Below are positions 1 through 8,745 of a stretch of DNA of 28,900 bases, one piece after another (position 1 is the first letter of the stretch; each line of letters opens with the position of its first letter). The translations under genes were made by a program, and so were the position numbers. The notes beneath the pieces were generated by a model. The model did no database searches. It saw only the letters and a list, made by a program, of their open reading frames with translations, and was not told the DNA's origin. Location: the NCBI GenBank assembly GCA_030149115.1, contig JASBSE010000353.1, positions 1 to 28,900 on the forward strand. Reading direction: 5' to 3'. This DNA is from Winogradskyella sp. (GTDB lineage Bacteria > Bacteroidota > Bacteroidia > Flavobacteriales > Flavobacteriaceae).

Positions 1-402
1 ATCCTTTAGGTCGTACAATGGTTCAGCAGGATTATGTTTGGAATAGCCTTCTTTATTGGCACGTTCTGCTTCTTGTTCCTGAATTTTTGCACTATCATTC
101 AAAATGATTTTTGCAATATCCAAAGTGGGGTTGGTACCATAAATGGGACTATTGAAGCCTTGTTTTACCAATCTGGGTAAATAGCCTGTATGGTCCATAT
201 GACCGTGGGTAAGCAAAACAGCATCAATATCACCTACATTAACAGGTGGGTACTCCCAGTTTTTAAGGCGTAATTCCTTTAACCCTTGGAAGAGGCCACA
301 GTCTATAAGTATCTTTCTATCTCCTGTATCCACCAAATATTTTGAGCCAGTCACGGTGCCTGCCGCTCCCAAAAAGTGGATGTTTATTTTTTTGTTTTTC
401 AT
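1..402 (-). CDS. MBL-fold / beta-CASP-type metallohydrolase (RNA-processing exonuclease-like), 3' end cut by window
   Basis: The first 134 codons are visible, starting at ATG 402-400 and running off the window at position 1. The N-terminus reads MKNKKINIHFLGAAGTVTGS, the opening strand typical of YSH1/CPSF-type metallo-beta-lactamase proteins (COG1236). The metal-binding HxHxDH motif is present as THGHMDHTGY, around residue 70. Family members are zinc-dependent nucleases acting on RNA, or on DNA in some cases. The beta-CASP domain that would settle the subfamily lies outside the window. The start is 14 bp after the stop of the upstream 84-aa gene, so the two are probably co-transcribed. The fold is nearly certain; the nuclease role is inferred from the family. 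Confidence 0.85.
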   Translation of the reverse strand, partial: MKNKKINIHFLGAAGTVTGSKYLVDTGDRKILIDCGLFQGLKELRLKNWEYPPVNVGDIDAVLLTHGHMDHTGYLPRLVKQGFNSPIYGTNPTLDIAKIILNDSAKIQEQEAERANKEGYSKHNPAEPLYDLKD

Positions 403-416
403 CGTTATAGTATATA

Positions 417-671
417 TTAATGTCCACCACAACAGGAAGGCGTATTTCCTTTGTCTTGGTTCGATTTGCTCAATTCCGCTATTTCGTTATATAGATTGCG
501 GGAATCCTCTTTTATTACGAGTGCCAACTTCTTTACGGATTTAGGCTCGAAGTGTACCATACCCAATAATATTTCGAGGGCTTCTTCAAGTAGTTTAGAA
601 TCATCTTCCAATGCTTGGTAAAATGGCTCTAAATCTATACGGTTCTGTTCTTTCAGTTCTTCTGTTTTCAT
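417..671 (-). CDS. Small acidic/helical protein with C-terminal CCGGH, unknown function
   Basis: This is an 84-residue charged protein with no signal peptide or membrane segment. Residues 1-70 are rich in Glu, Lys and Leu and look alpha-helical. The tail ends SCCGGH, a Cys-Cys-His combination that could bind a metal or be redox active; this is inference only. I do not recognise a family. It sits between the ATP-cone nuclease gene (38-bp gap) and the MBL nuclease gene (14-bp gap) on the same strand, so it probably belongs to their operon. The coding call rests on its position, its good codon content and the absence of a better ORF on either strand. Confidence 0.65.
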   Translation of the reverse strand: MKTEELKEQNRIDLEPFYQALEDDSKLLEEALEILLGMVHFEPKSVKKLALVIKEDSRNLYNEIAELSKSNQDKGNTPSCCGGH

Positions 672-709
672 TTGTCCTATTTATTTAAATTAAAAATTTA
701 AGTAGTGCT

Positions 710-1552
710 CTAATGAATTCCACATAATTCTCTTGAATCTTCGAGAACCTTTTTGTGTCTTGATTTTGGCACTCCTACTTGTTCTAAAATTTTTGGGGTT
801 TCGTGAAGCTCTTTACAGAGTACGATACCTTCATCCAATAGTTTTGTTTTTTCAGCTTTGGTAAGTGTTGTTAATGCTGTTAATGGATGCAGCCCCGATT
901 TATCTATTCTGTCTTTTAAACCGTCACCAATTGGATAATCCCAACTTGTCAATAGTAGCCCCACGCATTTACCATATTTCACCGCATCACTTGTAAATCG
1001 TGTATTGGTGTAAACGCCTCCTTTATGAAGCTTGGCTTCGTGACCTTTTTGACGTTCCCATTGTTTTTCAACATCTAAAAATCTTGAGTGGATATATAAG
1101 GGAATTTTAATGTTGCAAAAGCGACCTTGGTCACTGTGGTATTTACATTCAATCATATAATGGGTATTGTCTTTTTGGGCTATTACATCCACTTCGTGCT
1201 GAACGCAATTGCCTTGAACTATTACACCAACCTGTGTTGAAAATCCTTCGTGTGCTAGTAGTTTGCCTACTAACTTCTCAAATGGGAAGCCAGAAGGACC
1301 TAATTCCATCAGGGCTTTTTTGAGTTTGTATTTTGAAGCACTTACTCTCGACTTACCTTTTAGCATTTTAAATGCCATTTGATAGATTTTTTTGGTGGTA
1401 ATGCCTTCATATAATTGGTCTTCAACTTGCCCTACTATTTGCTGAATCAATTCTTCACTTGCTTGCGAACGCCTTAATGAATTGATAAGTTTATCCACAT
1501 CAAAGGCTACCACGTCGCCCGAATATTTTACTATGTTTATTGGATGTTTCAT
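710..1552 (-). CDS. ATP-cone domain fused to Mrr-like restriction-endonuclease domain
   Basis: The 280-residue protein has two domains. Residues about 5-85 resemble an ATP-cone, the nucleotide-binding regulatory domain known from ribonucleotide reductases and NrdR: a short strand pair with DVVAFDVDKLINSLRRS, followed by helices. Residues about 88-190 resemble an Mrr/PD-(D/E)xK nuclease: FEKLVGKLLAHEGF, then HEVDVIAQ with D122, and IECK with E135 and K137, giving a D-x12-ExK arrangement that looks catalytically intact. The C-terminal 80 residues are helical and unassigned. The start codon overlaps the stop of the universal stress protein gene (ATGA), so the two are translationally coupled. The substrate is unknown; nucleotide-gated DNA cleavage is inference. 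Confidence 0.8.
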   Translation of the reverse strand: MKHPINIVKYSGDVVAFDVDKLINSLRRSQASEELIQQIVGQVEDQLYEGITTKKIYQMAFKMLKGKSRVSASKYKLKKALMELGPSGFPFEKLVGKLLAHEGFSTQVGVIVQGNCVQHEVDVIAQKDNTHYMIECKYHSDQGRFCNIKIPLYIHSRFLDVEKQWERQKGHEAKLHKGGVYTNTRFTSDAVKYGKCVGLLLTSWDYPIGDGLKDRIDKSGLHPLTALTTLTKAEKTKLLDEGIVLCKELHETPKILEQVGVPKSRHKKVLEDSRELCGIH

Positions 1553-2385
1553 TTTTTAATATGTATGGTCATTACAGGAAGTTCTGAATGATTGGTTACA
1601 CCTTCGGCAATACTTTTTGAAAATAAGCTCAAAAATCCTGTCTTTCCGTGGGTACTCATCGCAATTAAATCTGATGGCTGATGTTTTAAAAATGTATTAA
1701 TACCTGCCTCTACTGAAGATTCGTTATGAACACTCATAGAAAATTTTTTTAGGTCGGGAAATTTTTCAAGGAATTCCTTAACAGGGTTTAATCCAACTTC
1801 TATACTGTTAAAGTCTGTTTCTGTATTTATGCGTAACAAATGAATTTTTGCATCACATTTTTCAGCTATCGAAAGTACTTCTTGAAACGGATGACTCACA
1901 TCTTCTTCAAAATCTGATACGAATAGAATGTCCTTAAAGGGAAATGTTACTTCCTCTTCTTTGACCACAATAATCGGGGCATTGGCCTTTCGGACAATTT
2001 TCTCAACATTGCTGCCAGTTATTTCCCTCACTCGACCCTTTGTTCCACTACTGCCAGTTATAATAAAATCGTGATGAAAATGGCCAGAATGTTCCAGAAT
2101 ATCTTTTTGTCCTGAATCGAACTGAAGAAAGGTTTGGCATTTAAGACCTTCGTGTTCCGCTATTTTTTCGAGTTCACGTAAATTAGCCTTTGCAGCACCT
2201 ATCTGCTTTAAGGTTTCTGGATAACGCTTTTCTTTAAGTTTGTCTAATTTTACCCAATCCACAGGTGTTGTCATTTGATGTAGAAAGTGTATTTCTGCAT
2301 TGTATGTTTTTGCAATTTTAATCCCGAGATGTGCAGCTTTAGTACAGTTTTCAGAGAAATCGGTAGGTACAAGTATGTTTTTCAT
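1549..2385 (-). CDS. Universal stress protein, tandem UspA domains
   Basis: The 278 residues contain two UspA-type domains of about 140 residues each. The first starts MKNILVPTDFSENCTKAA and ends with GSSGTKGRVREITGS, an exact match to the ATP-binding pattern G-2x-G-9x-G-S. The second contains STHGKTGFLSLFSKS, where the first and third glycines are replaced, so only the first domain looks fully able to bind ATP. Tandem Usp proteins are cytosolic and are usually induced by starvation, redox or oxygen stress. The gene lies 24 bp downstream of the SDR gene and overlaps the ATP-cone nuclease gene by 4 bp. A second, single-domain Usp gene at 14242-14706 marks the other end of this cluster. Confidence 0.93.
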   Translation of the reverse strand: MKNILVPTDFSENCTKAAHLGIKIAKTYNAEIHFLHQMTTPVDWVKLDKLKEKRYPETLKQIGAAKANLRELEKIAEHEGLKCQTFLQFDSGQKDILEHSGHFHHDFIITGSSGTKGRVREITGSNVEKIVRKANAPIIVVKEEEVTFPFKDILFVSDFEEDVSHPFQEVLSIAEKCDAKIHLLRINTETDFNSIEVGLNPVKEFLEKFPDLKKFSMSVHNESSVEAGINTFLKHQPSDLIAMSTHGKTGFLSLFSKSIAEGVTNHSELPVMTIHIKK

Positions 2386-2409
2386 AATTTTTTGTTTTAG
2401 GGTAGTTTG

Positions 2410-3183
2410 TTATTGTGCGGTATAACCACCATCTATTACCAATTCAGAACCAGTCATAAATTTGGACTCATCCGAAGCTAGATAGACGACTCCATAGCCT
2501 ATATCATCAGGCTCTCCCAAATGACCAACAGGATGCAAACTTTCTAATTGCTTTTTGCCTTCTTCTACATTACCTTGAGCTTTCAGAAAATTTTCTACCA
2601 TTGGTGTCCAGATATAAGCAGGATGTATAGAATTGATACGGATTCCGTAGCCTTGTCTTGCACAATGCAGGGCAGCAGATTTCGTGAATATGGTAACACC
2701 GCCTTTGCTTGCGTTATAAGCAGGTAGGTTAGGGTCACCGATAAGTCCTTCAATGGAAGAGAAGTTGATGATGGAACCACCTTCTCCAGTTTCCTTCATA
2801 CCCTTTATACCATATTGAGTACCTAAAAAAGTGCCATTTAGGTTTACATCTATGAGGTTTTTCCAATCTTCAAGGGTAACTTCTTCTACAGTTCCACCTA
2901 ATCCTATTCCGGCAGAATTAGCTAATATGTGTAATTTTCCGAAAGTTTTGAGCGTGGTCTCAATGACATTTTTCCATTCATCTTCTTTGGATACATCTTG
3001 TTTAATGAATATAGCCTCCCCACCGTTAGCTTTGATTTGTTGGACTACCTTTTTTCCATCTTCTTCATCTATATCTGTAACAACGATTTTTGCTCCTTCA
3101 CGTGCTAATAAAATAGCACTTGATTTCCCTAGACCAGAGGCACCTCCTGTGACAATGGCTACTTTATTTTTTACTCGATTCAT
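2410..3183 (-). CDS. Short-chain dehydrogenase/reductase (SDR), classical type
   Basis: The protein is 257 residues, the usual length for classical SDRs. The cofactor motif TGGASGLG lies at residues 12-19. D37 after the second beta strand favours NAD(H) over NADP(H). The structural motif NSAG is at 89-92. The catalytic residues are S142/S143, Y156 and K160 (YNASK). The C-terminal SELVIDGGYTAQ ending is typical. Such enzymes are often annotated as glucose 1-dehydrogenase or cyclopentanol dehydrogenase-like, but the sequence does not fix the substrate. Next to a D-lactate dehydrogenase-like gene (42-bp gap), a role in NADH recycling during fermentation is possible; this is inference. Confidence 0.92.
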   Translation of the reverse strand: MNRVKNKVAIVTGGASGLGKSSAILLAREGAKIVVTDIDEEDGKKVVQQIKANGGEAIFIKQDVSKEDEWKNVIETTLKTFGKLHILANSAGIGLGGTVEEVTLEDWKNLIDVNLNGTFLGTQYGIKGMKETGEGGSIINFSSIEGLIGDPNLPAYNASKGGVTIFTKSAALHCARQGYGIRINSIHPAYIWTPMVENFLKAQGNVEEGKKQLESLHPVGHLGEPDDIGYGVVYLASDESKFMTGSELVIDGGYTAQ

Positions 3184-3225
3184 AATTTTAAGATTTAAGT
3201 GTTACTACTATTTTTTGCTTCTTAA

Positions 3226-4215
3226 TCAAGAAACTTCGTTTCCTGAAACTTTGTCTTTTTCAAAACAATCCAGATTATATATTGTGGTTTCAGCAATATT
3301 TGTCAATGCAGTTTCGGTTAAAAAGGCCTGATGACTGGTAATTAAAACATTATTAAAAGTCATTAACCGTGCAATGACATCGTCTTGCAAAATGTCATCG
3401 GAATGGTCTTCAAAGAACAATCCTTCTTCTTCCTCATACACATCTATTCCGAAATACCCAATTTTTTTAGTTTTCAATCCTTCGATAACAGCTTTGGTAT
3501 CGACCAATCCACCACGACTTGTATTGATAAGCATTACGCCTTGCTTCATTAATGAAATATGTTTTGCATCAATCAAGTGTTTCGTTGAAGACGTTAGTGG
3601 TACGTGTAAGCTTATGATATCGGACTGCTTACAAATAGTTTCACAATTGGTATAGATTACATTGTAAAACTTGATTAAATTTTCATCCTCAATGACATCC
3701 TGAACAAGTATTTTACAACCAAAACCGTGTAGTATTTTTACCAATACAGACCCAATTTTTCCAGTCCCGATAACGCCGACGGTTTTTCCATTGAGGTCGA
3801 AACCGGTAAGACCGTTCAATGAGAAATTCTGGTCACGAACCCTGTTGTGTGCTTTAATCAATTTTCGGTTTAATGCAAGTATGAGCGCCATTGTATGCTC
3901 TGCAATGGCATAAGGGGAATAGGCTGGAACACGTGCCACCTTCATATCCAGTTCAGCTGCTTTTGCTAAATCCACGTGATTGAATCCTGCTGAACGCAGA
4001 GCAATATATTTTATGCCAAAAGCATTGAATTTTTCAAGAATGTGTGCCGAGGCATCATCGCCCGTAAATAGACTTACTGCTTTAGAACCCGTTGCGAGAA
4101 TAGCAGTTTCTTGAGTTAAACGACTCTCAAGCAGCTTTAATTGATGCTTGCCATCATTCGCTTTTACGAGATACGGCTCTTCAAACTTATGCGTGCTGAA
4201 TACTGTTGTTTTCAT
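3226..4215 (-). CDS. D-2-hydroxyacid dehydrogenase, D-lactate dehydrogenase-like
   Basis: The protein is 329 residues, the usual length for fermentative D-lactate dehydrogenase. The NAD site GTGKIG lies at 150-155, and D173 after the next strand supports NAD use. The family triad is visible: R234 in NTSRGG, a Glu in the DVYEEEEG segment (about 262) and H295 in TSHQAF. The segment YSPYAIAEHTMALILALNRK is characteristic of the LdhA branch of the family rather than of phosphoglycerate or glyoxylate enzymes. The expected reaction is pyruvate + NADH to D-lactate + NAD+ in the cytosol. It is 10 bp downstream of the MgtC/DUF4010 gene, near three glycolytic enzymes, which fits NAD+ regeneration when respiration is limited. 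Confidence 0.88.
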   Translation of the reverse strand: MKTTVFSTHKFEEPYLVKANDGKHQLKLLESRLTQETAILATGSKAVSLFTGDDASAHILEKFNAFGIKYIALRSAGFNHVDLAKAAELDMKVARVPAYSPYAIAEHTMALILALNRKLIKAHNRVRDQNFSLNGLTGFDLNGKTVGVIGTGKIGSVLVKILHGFGCKILVQDVIEDENLIKFYNVIYTNCETICKQSDIISLHVPLTSSTKHLIDAKHISLMKQGVMLINTSRGGLVDTKAVIEGLKTKKIGYFGIDVYEEEEGLFFEDHSDDILQDDVIARLMTFNNVLITSHQAFLTETALTNIAETTIYNLDCFEKDKVSGNEVS

Positions 4216-4225
4216 TTCACTTTTT

Positions 4226-5494
4226 TTAATTTCCTAACTGTATTAAAATATATACTAACCCTACGATGACAACAGTTCCAAAAATTAGCATCACGAGTTT
4301 CCCGGTCTTTTTAGAACCTTTGAAATAGGTAATACCAAGTTTTACAATCATATTGCTTATGGTTGCTGTTATAATGACATTGGTGGCCAGCGTGAGTTTT
4401 TCTTCCAATGACCCAAATTTTGCCATACTAATAGTTATTGCATCCGTATCTGCCAATCCTGCAATTAGGGCTGAATAGTATAAACCGCTTTCGCCAAAAA
4501 ATTGATTTCCATAAAAAACTGCAAACAGGATGACCACATAAATACCACCAAACCCAAGGGCGTTCCAAATATTGAGCGGATTACCCAGATTGATAGCTGT
4601 TTTTGTGACATCTGTATTCTTTTTGATGAATAAGAGTGCGCTTATCAAGCAGATAAGGGTAAGAATAGTAAATGGAATGACTAAATTTAAAAGTATGGCA
4701 CTATTGAAAATATAGGCCAAAATAGCGAGTCTAGGAAACATTATGGCAGAAGCTATAATGATACCTGCGGCATATTGTTTTGAAAGTTCTGGCGATTCCT
4801 TACTTCGCGAAGCATATATCCAAGCTACTGCGGTACTTGAAATCAATCCGCCTAAAATAGCAGTGAGCAGAATACCACGTTTAGAACCTACATATTTTAC
4901 AAGAAAGTAACCAATGAAATTCAGAAATGACACTATCACTATTATCGCTCCAATCTCAAAAGGGTTAAGTAATCCCTCTGGACCATAATCTTGATTTGGT
5001 AAGAAAGGCAAAATAAGAAGCGCAATAATTGAAAACTTAATAAAAGCAAAGAGCTCTTCAGAAGTAATATTCTTAATGAATGTATTAAAGGTCGTTTTCA
5101 ATGATAACAGCGTAACCACGACTACTGCGGTCGCAACTGCTTCCTTATGCAAATGATTGGCAACCATAACACCCAAAATTAGCGTAGCGAACAAGGCCAT
5201 ATTGGTGGTAATACCAGTCATAATATGCTTTTGTACTATGGAAAGATGACTCAAAGACAGAAACAAAAGAAATGCTGCCGCAATGATAATGACCAACCAA
5301 GGTGTATAGGTTGTGGAAAGATTTCCCAATATAAAACCAATAATGGCAACAATTGGGAAGGTTCTTATACCTGCAAAGCCTTGTTCTTCCTTCAATTTAT
5401 CATATTCACGTTCCAGCCCAAGAATAAGGCCAATGCCCAGACTGATGAGCAATCCAAGGATGAAAGGGTTGATATTTTTAAAGGCTTCTATCAT
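4226..5494 (-). CDS. MgtC/SapB family membrane protein with DUF4010 domain
   Basis: The 422-residue polytopic membrane protein has about 12 hydrophobic segments. The N-terminal part (residues 10-60) carries the MgtC-type signature: GLLISLGIGLILGLEREY, then a loop with GFAGIRTFPIVAIIG. The remaining two thirds match the DUF4010 type, with repeated Gly- and Ala-rich helices and ADTDAITISMAKFG near residues 350-363, where the paired acidic residues may sit in a transport path. The function of this subgroup is not established; a role in divalent cation homeostasis is suggested by the MgtC name only. Gaps of 3 bp to pfkA and 10 bp to the D-LDH gene indicate one operon. Confidence 0.87.
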   Translation of the reverse strand: MIEAFKNINPFILGLLISLGIGLILGLEREYDKLKEEQGFAGIRTFPIVAIIGFILGNLSTTYTPWLVIIIAAAFLLFLSLSHLSIVQKHIMTGITTNMALFATLILGVMVANHLHKEAVATAVVVVTLLSLKTTFNTFIKNITSEELFAFIKFSIIALLILPFLPNQDYGPEGLLNPFEIGAIIVIVSFLNFIGYFLVKYVGSKRGILLTAILGGLISSTAVAWIYASRSKESPELSKQYAAGIIIASAIMFPRLAILAYIFNSAILLNLVIPFTILTLICLISALLFIKKNTDVTKTAINLGNPLNIWNALGFGGIYVVILFAVFYGNQFFGESGLYYSALIAGLADTDAITISMAKFGSLEEKLTLATNVIITATISNMIVKLGITYFKGSKKTGKLVMLIFGTVVIVGLVYILIQLGN

Positions 5495-5497
5495 TTC

Positions 5498-6472
5498 TTA
5501 CTTTCCAAATAATTCTAAAAGTTCATACAATTCATTATCTACTTGATGTTGCTTGACCACCACTTCAAAAGGGGTTAGATGCAATTGATTATTTAAGACT
5601 CCTACCATTACATTTTTTTTACCTTGTAAAAGTGTTTTCACAGCCGCCACTCCAAGTCTAATGCCTAACATTCTATCTAAAGCTGACGGATTTCCACCTC
5701 GCTGGACGTGCCCAAGCTTCGTAATCCGTAAATCGACATTGGGATTGACTTCCTTTATTTTTGAAGAAACGAGTTCGGCACCTATTTCATCGCCTTCAGA
5801 AACTACGATTAGAAAAGCATCTTCACTGTCGTAATTTTTTACTTTATCCAATAGGTACATAAAGTCCGTACCGCTCTCTGGAATTAGTATGGCGTCCGCA
5901 CCTACCATTAGTCCTGAATGAATGCCGATGTAACCTGAATCTCTTCCCATTACTTCCACAATAAATACCCGATTGTGAGATTCGGCAGTGTCCTTTATTT
6001 TATCAATATTCTCAATGGCTGTGTTTACAGCCGAATCAAAACCAAGGGTGTAATCCGTACCTGAAATATCATTATCTATAGTACCAGGAATGCCTATGAA
6101 CGGAATGTTGCATATTTCTGAAAAAGCGAGTAGTCCTTTAAATGTGCCATCACCACCAATGGCAATCAACGCATCTATTTTGTTTGTGTTTAGGGTTTCC
6201 AAGGCTTTTTTTCGACCTTCCAATTCCAGAAAACGCTTGCTTCGTGCCGTCTTTAGCATAGTGCCTCCTTTTTGAGTCAGTTTTTGTAATTCGTGTGATT
6301 TTAATTGAACCAAGTCACCGTCTATCAATCCTTCATATCCTTTTCGAAAACCACTTACTTTTATATCATTTACTTCCGCAGATTTTACAATAGCGTATAA
6401 TGCAGCGTTCATTCCCGGACTATCACCTCCAGAGGTAAATACACCTATATGTTTTATTTTATTAGTGCTCAT
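5498..6472 (-). CDS. pfkA: 6-phosphofructokinase, ATP type
   Basis: The product phosphorylates fructose 6-phosphate to fructose 1,6-bisphosphate. I chose ATG 6472-6470 because the protein then begins MSTNKIKHIGVFTSGGDSPG and is 324 residues, like typical bacterial PfkA; the longer open frame adds 21 residues that resemble no PFK. Motifs include TSGGDSPG (13-20), GGDGT at 106-110 (Gly here marks ATP rather than pyrophosphate use), PGTIDND at 129-135 with catalytic D133, and MGRDSGY at 175-181. This start overlaps the end of the alpha/beta hydrolase gene by 11 bp. It sits 3 bp before the MgtC/DUF4010 gene, and the aldolase and GAPDH for the next glycolytic steps lie within 5 kb on the same strand. 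Confidence 0.95.
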   Translation of the reverse strand: MSTNKIKHIGVFTSGGDSPGMNAALYAIVKSAEVNDIKVSGFRKGYEGLIDGDLVQLKSHELQKLTQKGGTMLKTARSKRFLELEGRKKALETLNTNKIDALIAIGGDGTFKGLLAFSEICNIPFIGIPGTIDNDISGTDYTLGFDSAVNTAIENIDKIKDTAESHNRVFIVEVMGRDSGYIGIHSGLMVGADAILIPESGTDFMYLLDKVKNYDSEDAFLIVVSEGDEIGAELVSSKIKEVNPNVDLRITKLGHVQRGGNPSALDRMLGIRLGVAAVKTLLQGKKNVMVGVLNNQLHLTPFEVVVKQHQVDNELYELLELFGK

Positions 6473-7379
6473 TTGATGTTGGTTTTTGTAATTTTTTATC
6501 TGAAACAGAAAAATCTTGAATTGTGTTCCAAACAAATTCTGCTTCTTTCAGAAAGAACTGATGGTCTCCTTCAGATGAAGTAATTATTTGTGCGTTTGTA
6601 AATTCCCTAGATAATTTCAAGGCATTTTCTAAAGGTGCAGTAGTGTCTTTTTCTCCGTGAATAAAATGCACATCTTTATCCTTAATTTTCTTTGCTATAG
6701 CATATAAATTTGTTTTTAAAATGACTTCTGTGAGCGAATAATAATAACTCATCCAATGATGCTTTTTCGCATCTTCATAAACATCATCTGTGAGGTTATT
6801 AGGTTTGAATGCACTCGACATAAAAATGGGATGAATCATACAAATGTATTTCGAGAATTTGCTCGATGAAATCCTATCCACAAAGGAATGTGTGGACATA
6901 ATTCTCTTAAATTCATCGGCATCCTTGTAAACAGGTATTCCAATAAAAACACCTGCTTTGAACCAATGAGGATGCTTCTGCAATAGAGCCATTGAAATTA
7001 TAGCTCCCATAGAATGACCGGCAACAATGGTTTTTCCATCATTGAATCCTTCTTTGTTTAGTACCAATTCTAAGGCTTGCAATTGTATTGAAAGCGAATA
7101 ATCACTTTGTGGCTTCGGCGAATCACCAAAACCCAAAAGGTCTATTAATAGCAAAGTGTGTGTGTTTGAAATGCTTTCTAAATTGCGCTTCCAATAATTC
7201 AATGACCCTGTTAAACCGTGTAATAAAACGAGTTTGTTTTTTCCAGAACCTACTATTTCATAATTTAAGAGTGTTATGTTGGCATCATAATCTGGGTGCT
7301 TAACAATCTTATAATGCTGATATCCTGCTATAGCCACAACAGGAAAAATGAACAATATGGATATGAGTAGTAAAGTCAT
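6462..7379 (-). CDS. Alpha/beta hydrolase, membrane-anchored
   Basis: The 305-residue protein has an N-terminal hydrophobic segment (residues 1-20), probably a membrane anchor or uncleaved signal. The alpha/beta-hydrolase core has the oxyanion motif LLHGLTGS (52-59), the nucleophile elbow GHSMG with S123, an acid in HGEKDTTAP (about 241-249) and the catalytic His in EGDHQFF (about 274). The substrate cannot be told from sequence; the family includes esterases, lipases and haloperoxidase-like enzymes. It overlaps the symporter gene by 4 bp upstream and pfkA by 11 bp downstream, so it is embedded in the operon. Confidence 0.88.
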   Translation of the reverse strand: MTLLLISILFIFPVVAIAGYQHYKIVKHPDYDANITLLNYEIVGSGKNKLVLLHGLTGSLNYWKRNLESISNTHTLLLIDLLGFGDSPKPQSDYSLSIQLQALELVLNKEGFNDGKTIVAGHSMGAIISMALLQKHPHWFKAGVFIGIPVYKDADEFKRIMSTHSFVDRISSSKFSKYICMIHPIFMSSAFKPNNLTDDVYEDAKKHHWMSYYYSLTEVILKTNLYAIAKKIKDKDVHFIHGEKDTTAPLENALKLSREFTNAQIITSSEGDHQFFLKEAEFVWNTIQDFSVSDKKLQKPTSNEH

Positions 7380-8734
7380 GTTTTTAAACTAGATTTAGTA
7401 TTTCTTTTATCACTAACCAAGACCGGGGCTTTGCCATAAAATCTATTAAAAACCATACAAGCTGTAAGGTCACCCGTTACGTTTACAGCTGTTCTGAACA
7501 TTCCCAAGAGTCTTTCTACACCAATGATAATGATGATGCCTTCGGCTGGTATACCGACACTTCCCAAAACAGAAGCGAGTATCACCACACCACCTCCGGG
7601 AATGGCAGGTGTGCCAATGGAGGCAGCGACTATGGTTACGATGACTACAATAATGTTTAGTAAACTCATTTCCAATCCATAGGCTTGGGCTATGAATAGG
7701 GTGGTTATGGTTTGATAGAGTGCTGTTCCATCCATATTGACGGTTGCGCCAATAGGAATGATAAAATTGCTAATAGTCTTGTCCACCTTTAGTTCTTCCT
7801 CGGCTGTTTGAAGTGATAAGGGCATCACAGCGGCAGAGCTTGTGGTTGAAAAGGCCAATAATTGAACGTCCCTAATTTTTTTCAGGAAATTTATGGGGTT
7901 CGCTTTTCCAAGAAGCATAATCAGTCCTGAATAGAAAATCACTAAGAATAACAGACCGAGCAGGACGACTCCCACATAGTATGTAAGACCAGATAGGGAA
8001 CTTAAGCCAACACTAGAGGTAAGCTGTGCCATAAGACCGAAAACGGCAACAGGCACTAGAAGCATTGACCATTTTACTACCGTCATACAGACTTCCTGTA
8101 TGGCACTTAAAAGAAGCTTTACTGGGCGCAGTAAGGCATTTTCTAGTGATAGCACAGCTACACCAATAATGATTGTGAAAATCACAATGCTTAACATTTC
8201 ACCACTTACCATTGATGCCAACGGATTCTCAGGAAGCAGATTTGAGATTGCATCCGGAATCGTTTCAATTCCAAAGGATAGTTCAGCACTTTCACTATTA
8301 GTTGCGGTTACATCGTTATGTTCTACTAAAGATTGTTGATGTAGAAAACGACCTGGTCTAAATATTTGGGATAGTATCGTACCAATGCTAACCGAAACTA
8401 TGGTAGTGCCCAGAAAATATAATAATACGCCACCACCTAATTTCTTTAGACTATCCTTATCATTACTGGCGATTCCTGTGATGATGGAAGCCACAATCAA
8501 TGGAATCATAATCATCTGTACCAATTTTAGAAATAAGACACCAGGTAATGCCAACCAGTTACCTAGAACATCGGCAGTTTCTTTCGTTATCCATCCATTT
8601 TGTGGACTCAATAGCAGACCAAATCCAACACCCAAGAATAGGGCAATGATAACTTTTAGCCATAGACGACTTTCTACCAGTTTTAAAAGGTAGTGATTGA
8701 GTGATTTAAGTGATTTTATTTCCGTCTCGAACAT
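7376..8734 (-). CDS. Dicarboxylate/amino acid:cation symporter (DAACS family, GltP/DctA-like)
   Basis: The 452-residue polytopic inner-membrane protein has the family hallmarks: a Ser-rich re-entrant loop TTSSAAVMPLSL, NMDGTALYQTI in the substrate and Na+ binding helix (family consensus NMDGT), and AIPGGGVVILASVLG in the second re-entrant loop. These transporters bring glutamate, aspartate or C4-dicarboxylates into the cell with Na+ or H+. Substrate preference is not clear from what can be seen. The gene lies 11 bp downstream of the aldolase gene and overlaps the hydrolase gene by 4 bp. A Na+-coupled version would fit the NhaA antiporter encoded 3 kb upstream in the same series. Confidence 0.93.
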   Translation of the reverse strand: MFETEIKSLKSLNHYLLKLVESRLWLKVIIALFLGVGFGLLLSPQNGWITKETADVLGNWLALPGVLFLKLVQMIMIPLIVASIITGIASNDKDSLKKLGGGVLLYFLGTTIVSVSIGTILSQIFRPGRFLHQQSLVEHNDVTATNSESAELSFGIETIPDAISNLLPENPLASMVSGEMLSIVIFTIIIGVAVLSLENALLRPVKLLLSAIQEVCMTVVKWSMLLVPVAVFGLMAQLTSSVGLSSLSGLTYYVGVVLLGLLFLVIFYSGLIMLLGKANPINFLKKIRDVQLLAFSTTSSAAVMPLSLQTAEEELKVDKTISNFIIPIGATVNMDGTALYQTITTLFIAQAYGLEMSLLNIIVVIVTIVAASIGTPAIPGGGVVILASVLGSVGIPAEGIIIIIGVERLLGMFRTAVNVTGDLTACMVFNRFYGKAPVLVSDKRNTKSSLKT

Positions 8735-8745
8735 TTGTTAATTTG

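Noticed and set aside
2831..3331. A 166-residue plus-strand open frame opposite the SDR and D-LDH genes
   Set aside because: The antisense genes have complete catalytic motifs; this frame has low complexity and no recognisable features.
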